Part shown: piece by piece, positions 8,997 through 17,817 of the stretch
Layout of the letters: every line of letters begins with the position of its first letter
How positions within the stretch are numbered: position 1 is the stretch's first letter
Assembly: GCA_905181865.1 (NCBI GenBank)
Contig: CAJIZG010000001.1
Span: 372,001 to 436,000, forward strand
Reading direction: 5' to 3'
DNA from: Urechidicola croceus
GTDB taxonomy: Bacteria > Bacteroidota > Bacteroidia > Flavobacteriales > Flavobacteriaceae
DNA length: 64,000 nt
Program-made: the position numbers and the translations under genes
Notes under the pieces: model-generated
What the model was told of the DNA's origin: nothing
The model's database searches: none
The model's input: the letters and a program-made list of their open reading frames with translations, nothing else

Positions 8997-9758
8997 TTAA
9001 AGATTGTCAATTAATAAAATAGTACTCGTCAAAACTGCAAAAATAGAAGCGACGGTCGTAAATGTCCCTAATCCAGTGATTCCTAGACCCCAATTCTTTC
9101 GTTTTAAAGGTGGGACATAGATAATATCATTGGGCTGAATATAATAATATTCTGAATCAAAAATAGTGACATTGGTAAGATCTACCGTAAATCTTTCTAC
9201 TCCACCTAATGATTTCCTGTAAATCTGAACTTCTTGACGATTTCCAAACTCCGCTATTTCTCCTGCACTAGCGACTGCTTCTAAAATAGATACCTGAGTC
9301 TGTTGTAATATTATCGTGCCTGGAGACCCTACCTCTCCATTCACTAAAAACTGAATTCCCGACAGTTTAACTTTAACAAAAAATGTTTCCTCTATTTTTA
9401 TAAATTTTTTCAGTTCTTCTTCAATCTTTAGTCGAACTTCTTTTTCTGTATACCCTAATACATTAATTTCATTGATATACGGAATTCTAATATTTCCATG
9501 CCTGTCAACAGTATATCCTCCAAAATAAAGATCTCCTCCTCCGCCTTCACGAATACCAAATAACGCAATTAATTCTGGCTTTTCCGATATTATTTCTACC
9601 GATAGAACATCATTTACTTGTAACCTATATGGCGCATTATTAAACTTATACATTTCTGGCTTTTCACTAGGATCACCTTGAAAATAAGTAGTCTTTTTCA
9701 AAGAGAGACAAGAAGATAAACTTGCAATTATCAAGAGGTAAACAGCAATTTTCTTCAT
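8997..9758 (-). CDS. Wza-like polysaccharide export outer-membrane lipoprotein
   Basis: This 253-aa protein has a lipoprotein signal with Cys17 (LSSCLSLKK). A polysaccharide-export domain follows (YRLQVNDVLSVEI, about 44-56, through IRIPYINEINVLGYTE), then a SLBB-type domain (about 130-205, FLVNGEVGSPGTI). It ends with a hydrophobic segment (about 227-250). Such proteins form the export channel for capsule or exopolysaccharide and work with the Wzc protein encoded next. It is the first gene of the four-gene minus-strand operon, and a TATATTTG box lies 65 nt before its ATG. It is shorter than E. coli Wza, as usual in Bacteroidota. Confidence 0.92.
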   Translation of the reverse strand: MKKIAVYLLIIASLSSCLSLKKTTYFQGDPSEKPEMYKFNNAPYRLQVNDVLSVEIISEKPELIALFGIREGGGGDLYFGGYTVDRHGNIRIPYINEINVLGYTEKEVRLKIEEELKKFIKIEETFFVKVKLSGIQFLVNGEVGSPGTIILQQTQVSILEAVASAGEIAEFGNRQEVQIYRKSLGGVERFTVDLTNVTIFDSEYYYIQPNDIIYVPPLKRKNWGLGITGLGTFTTVASIFAVLTSTILLIDNL

Positions 9759-9822
9759 AAAAATTCGACTTATTTGAGGGTTGACGTTGAGTAAATAAAG
9801 TTAAACAAATCTCAACTATTGG

Positions 9823-9830
9823 CAAATATA
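9823..9830 (-). promoter_or_regulatory. -7 box (TATATTTG, minus strand) for the polysaccharide operon
   Basis: On the minus strand TATATTTG fits TAnnTTTG and lies 65 nt before the wza-like start. It is the only good match in the 129-nt divergent intergenic region and no convincing -33 element accompanies it. Confidence 0.4.
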
Positions 9831-9887
9831 ATTTTTAATCGCACAATAAATTGAATTTTCCAGTATTTTCGTGTTGAAATAATTGAC

Positions 9888-10664
9888 ATGTATTCTCAAA
9901 TAAAATCTTACTTCAAATTCTTATTAAACGCTACAAATCAACATGGCGTTCACTCCCCGTTTGTTTTTAATTTAATAACAAAATGTTTCTATAAAAAAAC
10001 ACCCTTAAATAAAAGAAAAAGAATCAATTCATACAGGAATGATCTTATGCGTAACAAAGGTTTTATTGAAGTTACCGATTTTGGTAAAGGATCTAGAGTT
10101 TTTAAATCAAAAAATAGAGCTATTTCGAAAATTGCTAAAATTGCTGGAATTTCCAAAAAAAGAGCTGAACTTTTGGCTAGGGTTGTAGCCTATTTAAATC
10201 TCAATGAGATTCTTGAAACTGGAACTTCTTTAGGAATAGGAACTGCAAGTATGGCAATAGGTAACCCTCAGGCTCATATAACTACGCTAGAAGGTTGTAA
10301 AAACACTTCAAATTTTGCCATAGGGCAGTTTGAAAAATTTAATTTAAAAAATATCAACGTTGTTATTGGTGAGTTTTCAACAACACTGCCTATTTCTCTA
10401 AAAAATAAAAAATTCGATTTGATTTATTTTGATGGAAATCATAAAAAAGAACCAACGTTAGATTACTTCCATGCATGTCTTAAAAATATTCACAACGAAT
10501 CTGTTTTTGTCTTTGACGATATTCACTGGTCTGGAGATATGGAGGACGCGTGGAGTATTATAAAGAAACATCCATTGGCTAGCGTTACCATTGACACTTA
10601 TTATTGGGGATTTGTTTTTTTTAGAAAAGAACAAATTAAAGAACATTTTACCATAAGAATTTAA
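9888..10664 (+). CDS. Class I SAM-dependent methyltransferase
   Basis: This 258-aa cytosolic protein has motif I written ETGTSLGIGTASMA (about 104-117). The acidic strand 4 FDLIYFDGNHKKEP (about 176) is followed by FVFDDIHWSGDM, an arrangement seen in O-methyltransferase-like proteins (Methyltransf_24 group). The substrate is unknown. It is divergent from the polysaccharide operon and may or may not act on that polymer. The start ATG at 9888 follows a degenerate TATTTTCG box. Confidence 0.8.
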   Translation: MYSQIKSYFKFLLNATNQHGVHSPFVFNLITKCFYKKTPLNKRKRINSYRNDLMRNKGFIEVTDFGKGSRVFKSKNRAISKIAKIAGISKKRAELLARVVAYLNLNEILETGTSLGIGTASMAIGNPQAHITTLEGCKNTSNFAIGQFEKFNLKNINVVIGEFSTTLPISLKNKKFDLIYFDGNHKKEPTLDYFHACLKNIHNESVFVFDDIHWSGDMEDAWSIIKKHPLASVTIDTYYWGFVFFRKEQIKEHFTIRI

Positions 10665-10676
10665 TAAATTTAGAAC

Positions 10677-10764
10677 ATGAAACGAGCATGCTAAATCTTT
10701 TATGATCCAAGGGAATAAGTAATGGCAAACTACATGTAACCGTTAAAAAAAAACATATAAAAAC
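10677..10764 (+). repeat. Copy A of a three-copy intergenic leader element
   Basis: The region from ATGAAACGAG (10677) to the start codon at 10765 shares a conserved core with two other intergenic places. The core includes AAGGGAAT and AATGGCAAACTACATGTAACC. The other copies are at 25419-25506 and, on the opposite strand, 20137-20224. All three are oriented like the following gene and begin exactly 88 nt before its start codon. The ATG of this copy opens a frame of only five codons, so a conserved peptide is not supported. Confidence 0.7.
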
Positions 10765-11340
10765 ATGAAAATCTATACAAAAACTGGAGACAATGGCACC
10801 ACAGGACTCTATGGTGGCACTCGCGTACCAAAATACCATTTACGCGTTGAAACGTATGGCACCGTAGATGAACTAAATTCTCATATAGGATTAATCAGAG
10901 ATCAAGAAATTTCAAAAAAGATCAAAATTGATTTATTAAAAATCCAAAATGATTTATTCACGTTAGGATCCATGTTAGCAACACCTGAGGAAAAAGAAAT
11001 TTTAAAAAATGGTGAGAAGCGACTCAATATTGTAACAATAGATAAAGACTCTATTGAACTCTTAGAACAATCTATTGACTTGATGAACCTAGATCTTCCA
11101 GCGATGACTCACTTCACGTTACCAGGTGGACACAGCACCGTGTCATATTGTCATATAGCGCGGTGCGTTTGTAGAAGAACTGAGCGATTAGCTGTGCAGT
11201 TAGCTGAAACATCATCCATAGAATCAACTATTATTATGTATCTCAACAGACTATCTGACTACCTTTTTACATTGGCACGGAAGTTGACTTACGACTTAAA
11301 TGTAGAAGAAATTCAATGGATTCCATCTAAAAATAAATAA
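10765..11340 (+). CDS. PduO-type cob(I)alamin adenosyltransferase
   Basis: This 191-aa enzyme moves the adenosyl group of ATP to Co(I) corrinoid to make adenosylcobalamin. The N-terminal TKTGDNGTTGLYGG is the ATP-binding P-loop-like motif of the PduO family. RCVCRRTERLAVQ and YLNRLSDYLFTLAR match the conserved helix signatures near the corrinoid site. Length is standard. No cobalamin biosynthesis genes lie nearby, so it probably serves salvage of imported B12 (inference). Copy A of the three-copy element occupies its leader. Confidence 0.93.
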   Translation: MKIYTKTGDNGTTGLYGGTRVPKYHLRVETYGTVDELNSHIGLIRDQEISKKIKIDLLKIQNDLFTLGSMLATPEEKEILKNGEKRLNIVTIDKDSIELLEQSIDLMNLDLPAMTHFTLPGGHSTVSYCHIARCVCRRTERLAVQLAETSSIESTIIMYLNRLSDYLFTLARKLTYDLNVEEIQWIPSKNK

Positions 11341-11374
11341 GTTCATTATTTTATTGAAAAAACACCATAAAAAA

Positions 11375-11405
11375 CTTGACTTATTAAGTAATAATTTTAT
11401 TTTTG
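11375..11405 (+). promoter_or_regulatory. Promoter: CTTG - 19 nt - TATTTTTG
   Basis: A -33-type CTTG at 11375-11378 and a -7-type TATTTTTG at 11398-11405 are separated by 19 nt, within the 17-23 nt reported for Bacteroidota. The -7 box ends 26 nt before ATG 11432. It excludes the longer reading of the next gene that starts at 11354. Confidence 0.65.
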
Positions 11406-11431
11406 CAAAAAAAAATAATACCTTTTTAATT

Positions 11432-11653
11432 ATGTATTGGACTTTAGAATTAGCCTCTTATTTAGCAGATGCGCCATGGCCAGCAACAAAAGACGAACTT
11501 ATTGATTACGCGATACGTACAGGTGCTCCTCTTGAAGTAGCTGAGAATTTACAGGATATTGAAGATGAAGGAGATGCTTACGATTCTATAATTGAAATAT
11601 GGCCAGATTACCCAACCGAAGATGATTATCTTTGGAACGAAGACGAATATTAA
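11432..11653 (+). CDS. Small DUF2795-type protein
   Basis: This 73-aa soluble acidic protein begins MYWTLELASYLADAPWPATK and contains ELIDYAIRTGAPLEVAENL, the short helix-turn pattern of DUF2795, and ends with an acidic WPDYPTEDDYLWNEDEY tail. Flavobacterial genomes often carry it directly upstream of secA, as here. The function is unknown. The frame is open back to 11354, but a complete promoter sits inside that extension, so ATG 11432 is chosen. A terminator follows 23 nt after the stop. Confidence 0.82.
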   Translation: MYWTLELASYLADAPWPATKDELIDYAIRTGAPLEVAENLQDIEDEGDAYDSIIEIWPDYPTEDDYLWNEDEY

Positions 11654-11676
11654 ACACATTAAAATAACATATAAAA

Positions 11677-11700
11677 AGTCTCTTTAGAGGCTTTTTTTTT
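11677..11700 (+). terminator. Terminator between the DUF2795 gene and secA
   Basis: A six-pair stem AGTCTC/GAGGCT with loop TTTA at 11677-11692 is followed by nine T's. Confidence 0.75.
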
Positions 11701-11703
11701 GTT

Positions 11704-11711
11704 TAAATTTG
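11704..11711 (+). promoter_or_regulatory. -7 box (TAAATTTG) for secA
   Basis: TAAATTTG lies 25 nt before the secA ATG and just after the preceding terminator. Any -33 region would overlap the terminator stem. Confidence 0.45.
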
Positions 11712-11736
11712 AACGCATAAAACACCTAAATAAATT

Positions 11737-14700
11737 ATGAGTATATTAAACTCCGTTTTAAAAATTTTTGTTGGAGACAAGAACAAAAAAGATCTTAAAA
11801 CATTACTCCCTATTGTAGAGAATGTAATCTCATTTGAAAATAACCTAAAGGCACTTTCAGATGATGGATTGCGCTCAAAAACGCTAGAATTTAGAGAAAA
11901 AATAAATATTGCAACACAACCGTTCCACGATAAAATAGCGTCGCTGGAAGACGAAGTAACTGCAGTAAATATCGATCGAAAAGAAGAAATTTATTCTGAA
12001 ATTGATGCTTTAAAAGACGAGGCTTACGAAGCGTCAGAAAAAGTGCTTCTAGAATTAATGCCCGAGGCTTTTGGACTCATTAAAGAAACAGCACGAAGAT
12101 TTACTCAGAACAAGACAATCACTGTGGAGGCAAATGCTTTTGATCGAGAATTGTCGGCATTAAAGGACAATGTGGAATTAGATGGAGATAAAGCTATTTA
12201 TCATAATTCTTGGGATGCAACGGGGAAACAAATTACGTGGGACATGATTCACTATGATGTTCAATTAATAGGTGGTTCTGTTTTGCATCAAGGTAAAATT
12301 GCAGAGATGATGACAGGAGAAGGTAAAACCTTGGTTGCAACCTTACCTATTTATTTAAATGCAATTACCGGAAATGGCGTACATGTTGTAACCGTTAATG
12401 ATTACTTAGCAAAACGTGATGCAGCATGGATGGCTCCAATTTTTGAGTTTCATGGATTATCAATTGATTGTATTGATTACCATCAACCTAATTCTGATGC
12501 AAGAAGAAAAGCATACAATGCCGATATCACTTATGGAACTAATAATGAATTTGGCTTTGATTATCTAAGAGATAATATGGCAAATTCGCCAAAGGATTTG
12601 GTTCAACGTCCGCATAACTATGCAATTGTTGATGAGGTAGATTCTGTTTTAATTGATGATGCTAGAACTCCTTTAATTATTTCTGGAGCTACCCCACAAG
12701 GAGATCTTCATGAATTTAACGAATTAAAACCAAGTGTTCATCAAATTGTTGAATTACAACGTAAATATTTAGTCGGCGTTCTTTCTGAAGCTAAAAAATT
12801 AATTGCCGACGGAGATACCAAAGAAGGTGGATTCCAATTATTAAGAGTTTACAGAGGTTTACCTAAAAATAAAGCCCTAATCAAGTATTTAAGTCAAGAA
12901 GGAATTAAACAAATCGTTCAAAAGACAGAAAATACGTATATGGCAGACAATAATCGTGAAATGCCAAAGGTTGACGAAGCCTTATATTTCACCATTGATG
13001 AAAAAAATAATTCGATTGAATTGACTGATAAGGGGATTGCACACCTGTCTAAAGATCACAATGATGATGATTTCTTTATTATGCCAGATGTTGGTATGGA
13101 AATAGGAAAATTGGATGCTGAAAATCTTTCACCGGAGGAGTTAACTAAGAAGAAAGAAATTCTTTATAAGGATTTTGGCGTTAAAAGTGAGCGTATTCAC
13201 ACCATGAATCAATTATTAAAAGCCTATACACTATTCGAAAATGATGTGGAATATGTGGTGATGAATGATAAAATTATGATCGTTGATGAGCAAACAGGTC
13301 GTATCATGGATGGCCGTCGTTATTCTGACGGATTACACCAAGCGCTTGAAGCCAAAGAAAATGTAAAAATTGAGGCGGCTACACAAACATTTGCAACGGT
13401 TACCCTTCAAAATTACTTTAGAATGTATCGTAAATTATCCGGAATGACAGGTACCGCGATTACAGAAGCAGGTGAATTTTGGGAAATCTATAAATTAGAT
13501 GTTATTGAAATTCCTACGAATAGACCTTTAGCAAGAGATGATAGAGACGACAAAGTTTATAAAACTGCTCGTGAAAAATACAACGCTGTAATTGATGAAA
13601 TTACTAATTTAGTTGCGCAAGGTCGACCCGTATTAGTAGGTACTACTTCTGTAGAGATTTCTGAATTATTGGGTAGAATGCTTGCAATGCGTAAAATTAA
13701 ACATAATGTATTGAATGCAAAATTGCACAAGAAAGAGGCAGACATTGTTGAAGAAGCTGGGAATCCTGGAGTTGTTACTATTGCAACAAATATGGCCGGT
13801 CGTGGTACCGATATTAAGTTGAGTAAAGAAGTTTTAGCTTCTGGTGGATTGGCAATTATTGGAACAGAGCGCCATGATTCTCGACGTGTTGACAGACAGT
13901 TAAGAGGTCGTGCAGGTCGTCAAGGAGATGTTGGGTCTTCTCAATTCTATGTTTCTTTAGAAGATAACTTAATGCGTTTATTTAATAGTGAACGTGTTGC
14001 TAAGATGATGGATAGAATGGGATTAGGAGAAGGCGAAGTAATTCAGCATTCTATGATTTCTAAATCTATTGAAAGAGCACAAAAGAAAGTTGAAGAGAAT
14101 AACTTTGGAGTTCGTAAGAACCTATTGGAATATGATGATGTAATGAACTCTCAACGTGAAGTTATATATAAGAGACGTCGTCATGCCTTGTACGGAGAAC
14201 GTTTACAGGTTGATATTGTAAATATGGTGTATGACACTTGTTCTAATTTAGTTCAGGAAAATAAAATCAATGAAGATTATAACAATTTTGAATTTGAATT
14301 AATTCGATTCTCTTCTACTTCATCTCCATTTAGCGAAATAGAGTTCAAAGAAAAATCTGTAGAAGAATTAACAGATACCCTGTTTGATGTTGTTTACAAA
14401 CACTATCAAAATAAAATCGAACGCAATGCGGCAGCAACATACCCTGTTATTAAGGATGTATTCGAAAAGCAGGCAACGCAATACGAGCGCATCGTGGTAC
14501 CATTTACAGATGGTGTAAAAACTATTCAGGTTGTTACCAACTTAAAAAATGCGTACGAATCTAAAGGAAAAGTATTGGTGCAAGATTTTGAAAAGAACGT
14601 GTCTTTAGCGATTATCGACGATACGTGGAAAGATCACTTACGCCAGATGGATGAGTTAAAGCAATCTGTTCGAAATGCACAATATGAGCAAAAGGATCCT

Positions 14701-15072
14701 TTATTGATTTACAAATTCGAATCCTTTGAATTGTTTAATAAAATGTTGAACAAGGTAAATAAAGAGGTGTTGTCTTTCTTATTTAAAGGAGATTTACCAA
14801 CACGTAATCCTAGTGAAGTATCACAGGCAAGAGAACGTAAAAGAGAAAATGTTCAATTGACAAAAGAGGATTATGCTGATGGCGCTCAAACGAATACGAA
14901 TCAACTACAAGAGCGAAAACCTGTTGAAACATTTGTTCGTACTGAACGAAAAATAGGTAGAAACGATCGTGTTACTATTAAAAATGTAATGAGCGGTGAA
15001 AACAAAGAGGTTAAGTACAAGCAAGCTATTCCTTTAATTGACAAGGGAGAATGGGTTTTGACAGAAAACTAA
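11737..15072 (+). CDS. secA: Preprotein translocase ATPase SecA
   Basis: SecA drives unfolded preproteins through SecYEG. The 1111-aa length is longer than the roughly 900 aa of E. coli SecA, as usual for Bacteroidota, which carry inserted segments in the first nucleotide-binding domain. Walker A is MTGEGKTLVA (about 190-199), the DEAD-like box is VDEVDSVLIDDA (about 298), and motif VI is RGRAGRQGD (about 723). The C-terminal linker ends GEWVLTEN with no CxCxSG...CH zinc motif, so the SecB/lipid-binding tail is missing. It is preceded and followed by terminators, so it is transcribed alone. Confidence 0.97.
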   Translation: MSILNSVLKIFVGDKNKKDLKTLLPIVENVISFENNLKALSDDGLRSKTLEFREKINIATQPFHDKIASLEDEVTAVNIDRKEEIYSEIDALKDEAYEASEKVLLELMPEAFGLIKETARRFTQNKTITVEANAFDRELSALKDNVELDGDKAIYHNSWDATGKQITWDMIHYDVQLIGGSVLHQGKIAEMMTGEGKTLVATLPIYLNAITGNGVHVVTVNDYLAKRDAAWMAPIFEFHGLSIDCIDYHQPNSDARRKAYNADITYGTNNEFGFDYLRDNMANSPKDLVQRPHNYAIVDEVDSVLIDDARTPLIISGATPQGDLHEFNELKPSVHQIVELQRKYLVGVLSEAKKLIADGDTKEGGFQLLRVYRGLPKNKALIKYLSQEGIKQIVQKTENTYMADNNREMPKVDEALYFTIDEKNNSIELTDKGIAHLSKDHNDDDFFIMPDVGMEIGKLDAENLSPEELTKKKEILYKDFGVKSERIHTMNQLLKAYTLFENDVEYVVMNDKIMIVDEQTGRIMDGRRYSDGLHQALEAKENVKIEAATQTFATVTLQNYFRMYRKLSGMTGTAITEAGEFWEIYKLDVIEIPTNRPLARDDRDDKVYKTAREKYNAVIDEITNLVAQGRPVLVGTTSVEISELLGRMLAMRKIKHNVLNAKLHKKEADIVEEAGNPGVVTIATNMAGRGTDIKLSKEVLASGGLAIIGTERHDSRRVDRQLRGRAGRQGDVGSSQFYVSLEDNLMRLFNSERVAKMMDRMGLGEGEVIQHSMISKSIERAQKKVEENNFGVRKNLLEYDDVMNSQREVIYKRRRHALYGERLQVDIVNMVYDTCSNLVQENKINEDYNNFEFELIRFSSTSSPFSEIEFKEKSVEELTDTLFDVVYKHYQNKIERNAAATYPVIKDVFEKQATQYERIVVPFTDGVKTIQVVTNLKNAYESKGKVLVQDFEKNVSLAIIDDTWKDHLRQMDELKQSVRNAQYEQKDPLLIYKFESFELFNKMLNKVNKEVLSFLFKGDLPTRNPSEVSQARERKRENVQLTKEDYADGAQTNTNQLQERKPVETFVRTERKIGRNDRVTIKNVMSGENKEVKYKQAIPLIDKGEWVLTEN

Positions 15073-15095
15073 AACTTCTATTTTATAAAGTCACA

Positions 15096-15126
15096 AAATC
15101 CCAATATTTTCATGTTGGGATTTTTT
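15096..15126 (+). terminator. secA terminator
   Basis: The nine-pair stem AAATCCCAA/TTGGGATTT has a 10-nt loop and a T-run to 15126, starting 24 nt after the secA stop. Confidence 0.8.
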
Positions 15127-15168
15127 AGTATGTATCATACTTATTCTTCCGCTACTTTATTAATTTCT

Positions 15169-15804
15169 CTATTTCCCAAAAACCGTAACAGGATGTTTTC
15201 CTTCTGTCAATTTTATCATAGCCAATCCAATATTTTCAGAATTTGTAGCAAGCGATAGAAAATGCTTTAATACTAGGTATATAGGACTAAAAAATGTAAA
15301 GATTAACGAATACCAAGTTTTTGATTTCACTCCTTTCATAGGTTGAATGTAATTAGGACGAAACATATAGGCCGCTTTAAAGCCCATATTCAAAATAGTA
15401 TTTTCTGTTTTTCCTTTTACCCGAGCCCACATGCCTTTTCCTTTTTCTGTGCTATCAGTTCCTTGTCCTGTTACATAACAAAACACACTATTTGGGCTAT
15501 GAGAAATAAATACCTCGGCGAAATTAACCGTAAGTTCATAGGTGATCCTACTATACACTTCTTCGGTCTTCCCTAATACAGATGTTCCAATACAGAAGTA
15601 GCAAGCATCATAGCCTTGTAAATCCGTTTGTGCAGTATCCAGTTCAAAGAAATTCTCAACCAACACTTCTTTAATTTTTGGATTGCTTAATTTTATCGAA
15701 ATTCTGTTAACCAATAAGATCTCTTTTACCGCATCGCTTTCTATGCATTCTTGTAAAACTCCCTGACCTACCATGCCACTGGAACCTGTGATTACTACTT
15801 TCAT
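15169..15804 (-). CDS. NAD(P)-binding atypical SDR / epimerase-like protein
   Basis: This 211-aa protein starts with VITGSSGMVGQGV, the GxxGxxG dinucleotide loop of an atypical short-chain dehydrogenase. CYFCIGTSVLG follows at the second strand region, and the later Y...K pair is not obvious (FCYVTGQGTDSTEKGKG occupies that place). Small Bacteroidota proteins of this type are annotated as NAD-dependent epimerases or HTATIP2-like oxidoreductases. Substrate and pathway are unknown. It is convergent with secA and sits alone. Confidence 0.72.
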   Translation of the reverse strand: MKVVITGSSGMVGQGVLQECIESDAVKEILLVNRISIKLSNPKIKEVLVENFFELDTAQTDLQGYDACYFCIGTSVLGKTEEVYSRITYELTVNFAEVFISHSPNSVFCYVTGQGTDSTEKGKGMWARVKGKTENTILNMGFKAAYMFRPNYIQPMKGVKSKTWYSLIFTFFSPIYLVLKHFLSLATNSENIGLAMIKLTEGKHPVTVFGK

Positions 15805-15964
15805 AAATAATGTTTGAATAAATTGTGTATGATTTCAGTATTTAAGTTGGCAATTGATACTCCTTCAGAAAAATCAAGCGCATAAATTTATTGATATTTT
15901 CAGCAATAAAAAAAATAAGTATTAATCAAGTCGCAGTGCTTTAAGTAGTTTATTATCGTTCCTG

Positions 15965-16569
15965 TTACGCAATCAATTCCAACCTTTTCACGACTGAGTT
16001 TTTCTTCAAAATAGTCACAGGAGAGAGAACTCCATTTGCACCAATTCTCGAATTATCGCCGACCAAAGCTCCGAATTTTTCAACTGCTGTATCTAGTATT
16101 GTGTTATTGTATTTAATTCTAATTTTTTTATTCTCTCTTTCATTGTAATGCTTGGCTGCAACTGAATCAGCCTCAAAGTTCACATTGCTACCAATAATGC
16201 TATTTCCAATATAGTTTAAGTGCACAATTGCTGTTTCTGAACAAATTATACTACTTTTATTTCCGAACAGGAACCAACTTTTACCGACTTGTCTAAGAAT
16301 ACACCTTCTCGAAAATATGTATTCGCTCCAATATGACAATTTTTCATTGCTACAAAAGATCTCTTAGTCGTTACTCCATTTTCTACAATGGTCGATTTAT
16401 GTATTGCTGCACTATCCGTAATTTTGAAGTCCTCACCAAGACAAGGTATTATTCCTTCAACAATCTCTTTTAAGTTGGTTGTCAATTCCCATGGCAACGA
16501 ATTTTATTCTATTTTAAAATATTTCGAAATAATCGAAATAAAATCATTAATGTCTATGTTGTACTTCAT
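15965..16569 (-). pseudogene. Decayed LpxA-family (left-handed beta-helix) acyltransferase
   Basis: Reading leftward from ATG at 16569 gives 21 codons and then an in-frame TAA at 16504-16506. The same frame continues NSLPWELTTNLKEIVEG, AIHKSTIVENGV and CHIGANTYFREGVFLDKS to a stop at 16246. A one-base loss in the A-run at 16255-16258 (minus strand) shifts the frame. The downstream frame then resumes SSIICSETAIVHLNYIGNSIIGSNVNFEA and ends SRIGANGVLSP...VVKRLELIA at 15965. Joined, the pieces form a hexapeptide-repeat LpxA-type transferase of about 200 aa, as found intact in other Flavobacteriia. Two separate lesions make loss of function likely. A sequencing error could explain the homopolymer frameshift but not so easily the stop. 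Confidence 0.82.
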
Positions 16570-16683
16570 TTTAAACTAAGTTTTATCTTCTATAAATTAA
16601 ATCTTGGTTACGTTATCTATAACTTACTAAACTCTATAAAAATATATTTTATCCCATTTAGCCAAAAGAGATATCATCCATCT

Positions 16684-17763
16684 TTATTTACCCTTGTTTA
16701 CCACAAAATCAAACAAACTATTCACTGCTTTCTCTACATTTATTTGAAAGGTCTTTTTAACTAAAAACTGTAACATTATTTTCTTAATCCATGATGTTGC
16801 TTCCATATAGATTTCTACTTCCAATCGGCAGGTATTTTTCTTCAAAGGCGTAATAATATAAAATTGATAAGCCGTATCAATCAGTTTAGGAGTTTCTGTT
16901 AATTCGCCATATACTAGTTGAATGAGATCAACATCTTTGGTAATTGTTCTGAAATTTATATGTTCTCCATTCACCACACAAACATGTTCAGTTCCCAATC
17001 TATTTATTTCACCGGGGTTAAATACAAAATCATCAACACCTTCAACCCATTTAGATCTATAGGAAAAATTAGAAATAATCTCTAGTAAGTCTTTAGCTCC
17101 TATTGGAAAATCTCTTTGAAGTTGTACATCCGGAGCATGTTCAAAATTGAATTTTGACACTTGTTCAAATGGTTTTAATTTTAATTTTTTCTTATCAATA
17201 AGTGCGTAAGAATACGGAATATCTTTTCCATCATAAGAATCTTTACCGCTGGATAATTGAAATAATTTACTTTGGTAAGTAGCGGCTAAAGCTATTTCCT
17301 TTTTCAACATATCCGTTAACAAAACATATTGATTACTTTCTATAGCGTTTTTCATCAATCGATGTACTTCAATGACTTCTACTCCAAATGGTTTACGCTT
17401 ATTCTGAACCGAAATAAACTCAATTTCTCCGCAATGTGCGATAATTTTTAATTGTAAATTTGGAGCATTAGAGCACGCCATACATGGACAAATACGATGC
17501 TTCTCAAACAATTTTAGATGACTATAAAAGGCGGTGAAAATAGTTTCAATTTGTGCTAGTAACTTTTCAGAAGACGGGATATCTTCTTTATAAAAAAATA
17601 AGGCATCTCCTTCAATTTCTGCTAATTGTAGTTTTTCCGTATTAGCTTCAATCATCACCTCTAACAATTCTGCAATTACATGCTGACTATGACTAATTTC
17701 TGTAGTTTGAACAAATGCGGTATAGCCAGAAATATCAGGTAAAAAGAGGAGGGTCTTATTCAT
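16684..17763 (-). CDS. DUF2652 cyclase-like domain fused to a SRPBCC-like domain
   Basis: In this 359-aa protein the N-terminal half (LFLPDISGYTAFVQ at 5-18 and EIEGDALFFYKED at about 45-57) has the class III nucleotide-cyclase pattern of DUF2652, with two aspartates in the metal-binding positions. It also has a Cys-rich CPCMACS loop near residue 93. The C-terminal half (about 210-350, including FPIGAKDLLEIISNFSYRSKW and LEVEIYMEATSW) looks like a START/SRPBCC ligand-binding fold. Whether it makes cyclic nucleotides is unknown: DUF2652 proteins are mostly uncharacterised. It stands alone on the minus strand. Confidence 0.75.
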   Translation of the reverse strand: MNKTLLFLPDISGYTAFVQTTEISHSQHVIAELLEVMIEANTEKLQLAEIEGDALFFYKEDIPSSEKLLAQIETIFTAFYSHLKLFEKHRICPCMACSNAPNLQLKIIAHCGEIEFISVQNKRKPFGVEVIEVHRLMKNAIESNQYVLLTDMLKKEIALAATYQSKLFQLSSGKDSYDGKDIPYSYALIDKKKLKLKPFEQVSKFNFEHAPDVQLQRDFPIGAKDLLEIISNFSYRSKWVEGVDDFVFNPGEINRLGTEHVCVVNGEHINFRTITKDVDLIQLVYGELTETPKLIDTAYQFYIITPLKKNTCRLEVEIYMEATSWIKKIMLQFLVKKTFQINVEKAVNSLFDFVVNKGK

Positions 17764-17817
17764 TAGTTAAAAATACGAAATAGTATTTAGAGTCTATTTA
17801 ACTCTTTATCCACATTT

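Noticed and set aside
10765-11340. Cobalamin riboswitch upstream of the adenosyltransferase
   Set aside because: No B12-box-like sequence (GCCACTG) is present in the 100-nt leader; the leader instead holds the three-copy element.
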